Of a stretch of 64,000 bases of DNA, positions 60,513 to 64,000 are shown one piece after another (the first letter of the stretch is position 1; the number at the start of each line of letters is the position of its first letter). The stretch lies in NCBI GenBank assembly GCA_964564735.1, contig CAZMCH010000001.1, positions 84,010 through 148,009 of the forward strand. Reading direction: 5' to 3'. Source of the DNA: CAZMCH01 sp964564735. GTDB lineage: Bacteria; Poribacteria; DTPJ01. Position numbers and translations under genes: made by a program. The notes below the pieces were generated by a model. It worked only from the letters and a program-made list of their open reading frames with translations. It did not search any database and was not told the origin of the DNA.

Positions 60513-61694
60513 TTAAGATTTTTCTTGTCTCACTTTATCTGCATATAACGGAGACATTGACCTAAGTCTTGTGATTATTGGCGGAATCTCATCAATAAGG
60601 AAGTCTATATCTTCCTCTGTATTGGACATACCAAGCGAGAATCTAACAGCACCCTGAGCAGTGGAAGCACATACCCCTAAAGCAGTAAGAACATGCGAAG
60701 GTTCTAACGAGCCAGATGTGCAGGCTGATCCAGTTGAAACACCAACACCTTTCATATCTAAATTAAGAATGATCGACTCACCCTCGATATAATCAAATGA
60801 AATATTAATTACTCCAGGAAGCCTATTTGTCGGATGGCTATTTACATAGACATAATCGAGTCTTTCTTGTAAGCCATTTTTGAGTTTTTCTGTGAGTTTC
60901 CAAAGGCGATTTCCTTCTTCTTCCATATTCGCAGAAGCAATTTCAACAGCCTTGCCAAAGCCCACGATCCCCGGAACGTTCTCTGTTCCTGCACGACGGT
61001 TTCTTTCATGGTGTCCACCTCTTATAAGTGGTTCAACCTTTGTTCCTCTACGGATATATAATAATCCAACACCTTTGGGACCATATAATTTATGAGCAGA
61101 TGCAGTTAATAAATCAACGCCTAGTTCATCAACCTTAACAGGTATTTTTCCGAAAGACTGAACAGCGTCAGTATGAAAAATTATACCATTTTCTTTGGCA
61201 AGTTTGCCAACTTCCTGTAAAGGCTCAATCGTTCCTACTTCATTATTTGCGTGCATTATACTTATGAGAATTGTCTCATCTCTTATTAGATTCTTTAATT
61301 CATCAAGATTGATTGAGCCATATTTATCAACAGTCAAATAGCTAACCTCGAACCCATGCGTCTCAAGATGCTTACAGGTGTTTAGAACTGCATGATGTTC
61401 AATGAGAGAAGTAATTATATGCTTGCCCTTTTTCATATTTTCATAAGCAGAACCTTCGATAGCAAAATTATCTGATTCAGTGCCTCCGCTTGTGAATATA
61501 ATCTCACGTGATTGCGCACCTATAAAATCTGCTATTTTTTCACGTGCATCTTCCATTCCATTTCTTGCTTCTCGCCCAAATGAATGGACACTTGATGCAT
61601 TACCAAAAAAATCTGTATAATAAGGCAACATTGCATCCAGAACTTCAGGATGAACTGGCGTTGTTGCACTATGATCCATATATATTTTTCTCAT
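60513..61694 (-). CDS. Cysteine desulfurase (NifS/IscS type)
   Basis: A 393-residue class V PLP aminotransferase-fold enzyme that takes sulfur from cysteine for iron-sulfur clusters and thio-modifications. Seen: MDHSATTPVHPEV, the PLP-binding lysine K202 in SAHKLYGPKG, and the active cysteine C325 in STGSACTSGSLEPSHVL. The ATG at 61694 is taken because AAAGGAG lies upstream; the longer frame has no support. Neither iscU nor other assembly genes are nearby. It follows a terminator hairpin, so it has its own promoter. Confidence 0.93.
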   Translation of the reverse strand: MRKIYMDHSATTPVHPEVLDAMLPYYTDFFGNASSVHSFGREARNGMEDAREKIADFIGAQSREIIFTSGGTESDNFAIEGSAYENMKKGKHIITSLIEHHAVLNTCKHLETHGFEVSYLTVDKYGSINLDELKNLIRDETILISIMHANNEVGTIEPLQEVGKLAKENGIIFHTDAVQSFGKIPVKVDELGVDLLTASAHKLYGPKGVGLLYIRRGTKVEPLIRGGHHERNRRAGTENVPGIVGFGKAVEIASANMEEEGNRLWKLTEKLKNGLQERLDYVYVNSHPTNRLPGVINISFDYIEGESIILNLDMKGVGVSTGSACTSGSLEPSHVLTALGVCASTAQGAVRFSLGMSNTEEDIDFLIDEIPPIITRLRSMSPLYADKVRQEKS

Positions 61695-61718
61695 AGGCGA
61701 TCTCCTTTTTATAGAAAA

Positions 61719-61750
61719 ATGGCATTGCATTATGAATCAAGCAATGCCAT
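61719..61750 (-). terminator. Rho-independent terminator of the NHL-like gene
   Basis: On the minus strand ATGGCATTGC pairs with GCAATGCCAT (10 base pairs, 12-base loop), followed by TTTTTC. It lies between the NHL-like gene and the cysteine desulfurase gene. Confidence 0.75.
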
Positions 61751-61759
61751 CATAGTTAT

Positions 61760-62743
61760 TTATTTTTTCACTTGTGGCACCACAACCACTGATTTTGGTT
61801 GTCCAAAGCCATCGAGCGCAAGCACTCTTTTACCTGCAGAAGATAGCTTTACTATACGCCCATTATTTGAATCTGCTACCCAACAACCTTTATCTTTGGG
61901 ATCAAAGCATACGGTCGAAGGCATCGCAAATCCAGCTATACTAGCGGTTTGCTTGCCATCAGCAGATATTTTAACAACCACATCTTGATTGGGTTTTGTA
62001 AAATCGACTATAACAGATACCCAACAGCCACCATCATCGCTTGCTGTTACGCTTGTTGCCATTGTCGCTCCGCCGGGGATAGAGATAACCGCTTTGTGCA
62101 TAAGCTTTCCATCTGCTGATAATTTTACGGCGGTTAATGTAAACGGGTCTAGAGTCCAGCAAGTTCCGTCATTTACATTTATTGATATTGACTTTGGTTG
62201 GGTTACACCTTCTATTGTATAAACACCTATTTGATTACCATCGCTAGATAATCGGACAATTCTTCCATTATTGGAATCAGCAACCCAACATTCACTATTT
62301 TTTGGATTAACGATTACCATAGGCTCATTAAATCCTGATTTTTCCATTATTTGCTTGCCATCAGAAGAGAATTTTATCAGGCTAGTTGTTGTTGCTACCC
62401 AGCACGAGCCATCTTTTGGATCAACGGCAACAGACATTGGGTTATTTGTAAAGCCTTTATCAATTGTAATGAGAACTTTTCCAGTAGCAGATAGTTTTTT
62501 TACTCTGATAGCATCTGTATCTGCAACCCAAACACTCCCATCATTGGGATTAATTGATATTGAGTTTGGTTGGCTAAATCCTGAATATCTAGTAACTTTA
62601 TTTCCTGCTATTTTGACCGCATTAAGATAATCAACCGCCCAACATTCCCCGTTATATTGTGAATAGGCATTGGTAGCATAAAAAATTATGAATAAAAAGA
62701 TAATTGCAAATTTATAAATGAATTTTGCTATGTATTTTAACAT
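61760..62743 (-). CDS. Secreted NHL-type beta-propeller protein
   Basis: A 327-residue exported protein with signal peptide (FAIIFLFIIFYATNAYSQ). The mature part has about six or seven repeated units of the form [GS]xCWVADSNNGRIVKLSxxGKxxxxxxGFxxPxSVxVxPxD, as in NHL and PQQ-like propellers. The units include GECWAVDYLNAVKIAG, GSVWVADTDAIRVKKLSATGK, SECWVADSNNGRIVRLSSDG, GTCWTLDPFTLTAVKLSADGK and KGCWVADSNNGRIVKLSSAGK. Surface or extracellular location; ligand unknown. A terminator follows. Confidence 0.8.
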   Translation of the reverse strand: MLKYIAKFIYKFAIIFLFIIFYATNAYSQYNGECWAVDYLNAVKIAGNKVTRYSGFSQPNSISINPNDGSVWVADTDAIRVKKLSATGKVLITIDKGFTNNPMSVAVDPKDGSCWVATTTSLIKFSSDGKQIMEKSGFNEPMVIVNPKNSECWVADSNNGRIVRLSSDGNQIGVYTIEGVTQPKSISINVNDGTCWTLDPFTLTAVKLSADGKLMHKAVISIPGGATMATSVTASDDGGCWVSVIVDFTKPNQDVVVKISADGKQTASIAGFAMPSTVCFDPKDKGCWVADSNNGRIVKLSSAGKRVLALDGFGQPKSVVVVPQVKK

Positions 62744-62781
62744 TGTTTATACTCCTTATCATTTATACGACTTTTTCACTT

Positions 62782-62939
62782 ATAGAACGCGGATAGAACG
62801 GATTTGGCAGATTGACACGGATTGAGGATTCAATGATAGAAAAATTAAAAGATTAAAGATTACATTTCCCAATCTTATAACTTATTATCAATTTTATAAT
62901 CAGCGAAAATCCGCTAAATCCGTTCAATCAGCGTTCTAT
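62782..62939. repeat. 158-bp dispersed element with inverted ends (family A, copy 2)
   Basis: Left arm 62782-62824 (ATAGAACGCGGATAGAAC) and right arm 62898-62939 (ending AATCAGCGTTCTAT) are imperfect reverse complements. The other copy at 14914-15073 is 160 bp, so the size is conserved while the centre differs. No transposase is in it. Confidence 0.78.
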
Positions 62940-63012
62940 TTCCTTTAACTGAAAAACTCGTATCATTTATATAAAAAACCATCAAATATAGGATTATATT
63001 CCTATAAAAATG

Positions 63013-63050
63013 AATACAGCCCCTACAGTTTTTCTCTGAGGGGATGTATT
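63013..63050 (-). terminator. Terminator-like hairpin after the DUF4159 gene
   Basis: AATACATCCCCT pairs with AGGGGCTGTATT at 11 of 12 positions (minus strand) with a 14-base loop. T runs occur on both sides, so it may act in both directions. Confidence 0.65.
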
Positions 63051-63078
63051 TTTATTTTTTTAATAATTAACTTCAGGA

Positions 63079-64000
63079 CTATTCCAATTTTGGAACGACA
63101 GTAGGTGCATCAATAGAGATTCTATTAGTAACTCTATCTTCTGGGACGTAGCTTGCATAGTCGCTAATTCCACCATGAGTTAATGAATAGACAACAACGT
63201 TAGTTGCAAATCTATAAACTCCAGGAGAATAGTGAACGGTTCTTGTTGGCAAGCTGACACTTTCCATTGCGCACATATAGTCTCTTCTACAAACGATAAC
63301 TCCAAGATGATCACCTATTGTTATACCTTCAAGGAAGTTACGTTTTGGAGGATGTGTTCCCCACCAGAATATATCAAATCCGACTGGCGGACCACCCATA
63401 TCATAGAAGTTATTATAAATTTCATGGTCATTTGGAATTCTATCAACGCTATATTCTGGAACAGCATATTTCAACTGTGCCAAAGTAAGTCTGACGAATG
63501 CCTGTGCAGGTGCATTAACACCGCAGTCATCAAAGAAGACAAAACCTCCGCTTTCCAATAGATACTTGCGGAGACCATCTTTCTCTTGTTCTGAAAGCCT
63601 GTTCTTCAAAGGCTCACCACGTTGGAGGTTTCTGCTTCTAACCCATGATGGATCATGTCCAGTAAAGAAGACTAATGGTGATTTATTAAGTTTTGGATCA
63701 GTCAATCTAACTGAACCACCTTCAACGTTCATGTCTGTCTTGATCTTGGTTTGGGAGTTCAACCATTCTGTAAGAGCAACCATAGATGATTGGTCTGCCC
63801 ACCAGTCACCGAGAGCATGTTGAACTCTAACAAGACGGAACACACCTTCAATGTCTTTTCCACGACCAATAACACGCCCACCGGGTTCACCTTTTGGTAA
63901 TGGTGCAACAGCAACTTTACCAAGATTAATCGCTTGTGCGACATTTGCTAAACCTGTATCAGCAACGGTTATGTTTTTGATCATAGATAAACCAGTTGGT
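63079..64000 (-). CDS. DUF4159-family protein (5' truncated)
   Basis: A protein of the DUF4159 family, at least 306 residues long in the window. The frame stays open from 63984 to the window end without a stop, so the ATG at 63984 may be internal and the N-terminus lies outside. Seen: FRLVRVQHALGDWWADQSSMVALTEWLNSQTKIK, SPLVFFTGHDP, LRKYLLESGGFVFFDDC (the flavodoxin-like DDC motif) and IPNDHEIYNNFYDMGGPP. Relatives often occur with MoxR/von Willebrand gene clusters in PVC-type bacteria; those genes are not seen here. Function is unknown. Confidence 0.8.
   Translation of the reverse strand, partial: PTGLSMIKNITVADTGLANVAQAINLGKVAVAPLPKGEPGGRVIGRGKDIEGVFRLVRVQHALGDWWADQSSMVALTEWLNSQTKIKTDMNVEGGSVRLTDPKLNKSPLVFFTGHDPSWVRSRNLQRGEPLKNRLSEQEKDGLRKYLLESGGFVFFDDCGVNAPAQAFVRLTLAQLKYAVPEYSVDRIPNDHEIYNNFYDMGGPPVGFDIFWWGTHPPKRNFLEGITIGDHLGVIVCRRDYMCAMESVSLPTRTVHYSPGVYRFATNVVVYSLTHGGISDYASYVPEDRVTNRISIDAPTVVPKLE

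Larger units (their letters stand above)
62744..63078. other. Intergenic region with a repeat and a hairpin
   Basis: 335 bases between the DUF4159 and NHL-like genes. It holds family A copy 2 (62782-62939) and a terminator-like hairpin at 63013-63050. No gene is seen. Confidence 0.8.

Noticed and set aside
1..64000. CRISPR array, prophage, rRNA or tRNA genes
   Set aside because: No regularly spaced direct repeats, phage structural genes or RNA-gene signatures were seen on either strand by eye.

Overview
The window looks like a piece of an AT-rich (by eye, not counted) diderm bacterial genome, probably an uncultured lineage. The outer membrane is shown by lpxD, bamA, an OmpH/Skp chaperone, lolC/E and lolD, a type II secretion secretin and several lipoproteins. 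A sigma-28 factor suggests motility. Many genes belong to families that expand together in Candidatus Poribacteria and neighbouring FCB/PVC-like lineages: URO-D-fold proteins, xylose-isomerase-fold epimerases, LamG/ConA-like secreted proteins, YCF48 propellers, WbsX/GH99-like and DUF4159 proteins. That placement is tentative; nothing here is a phylogenetic marker I could test. One 10-N assembly gap lies at 53877-53886.

Layout. 1-8283: the 3' part of a FliA-type sigma factor, an SGNH hydrolase, a YCF48 propeller, a tandem pair of secreted ConA-like proteins, a ThyA-family protein, a DapA-family aldolase and a lipoprotein. 8345-19905: an all-minus block with ThiE-ThiM, secreted or cytosolic carbohydrate-related proteins (TIM-barrel-like, sialidase-like, LamG), a C26 glutamine-amidotransferase-like hydrolase, a nucleoside hydrolase, a URO-D protein, a tandem metallo-beta-lactamase protein, an epimerase and a nitrilase. 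20228-23914: a Spy-like periplasmic protein, then GspC-like and GspD proteins.

23904-44451 is the most interesting part: an unbroken minus-strand run starting from a consensus sigma-70 promoter. Its order is lysS, lolC/E, lolD, ilvE, a fused mcsA-mcsB (protein arginine kinase), clpC, bamA, skp, lpxD, polysaccharide deacetylase, a UbiA-family prenyltransferase, a polysaccharide pyruvyl transferase, a secreted PHP hydrolase, and then three genes that together look like the archaeal ether-lipid pathway: a DGGGP-synthase-like UbiA, a geranylgeranyl reductase with ferredoxin domains, and GGGP synthase. Genes from lpxD to GGGP synthase overlap or lie within 10 bp of each other, so envelope lipid A, surface polysaccharide and archaeal-type lipid genes appear to be one transcription unit.

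44689-64000: a small Cys-rich protein, a Gfo/Idh/MocA oxidoreductase, a Ca2+/cation antiporter, an RseC-like protein, a small outer-membrane protein, a WbsX-like lipoprotein, a DUF6504-like gene coupled to dinB, a URO-D plus epimerase pair (split by the assembly gap), an SNAP/TPR-like repeat protein fused to an ion-channel pore, a lipoprotein, an EamA transporter, HU, a ConA-like secreted protein, a SPOR protein, a hydroxypyruvate-isomerase-like protein, cysteine desulfurase, an NHL-like propeller and a 5'-truncated DUF4159 protein. Small dispersed repeats occur between genes: a 160-bp element with long inverted ends in two copies, a palindrome, and a second short repeat family. Four secreted proteins spread across the window share a C-terminal tail of the form K-[IL]-x3-W-[AG]-x-[IL]-K, which may be a sorting tag.
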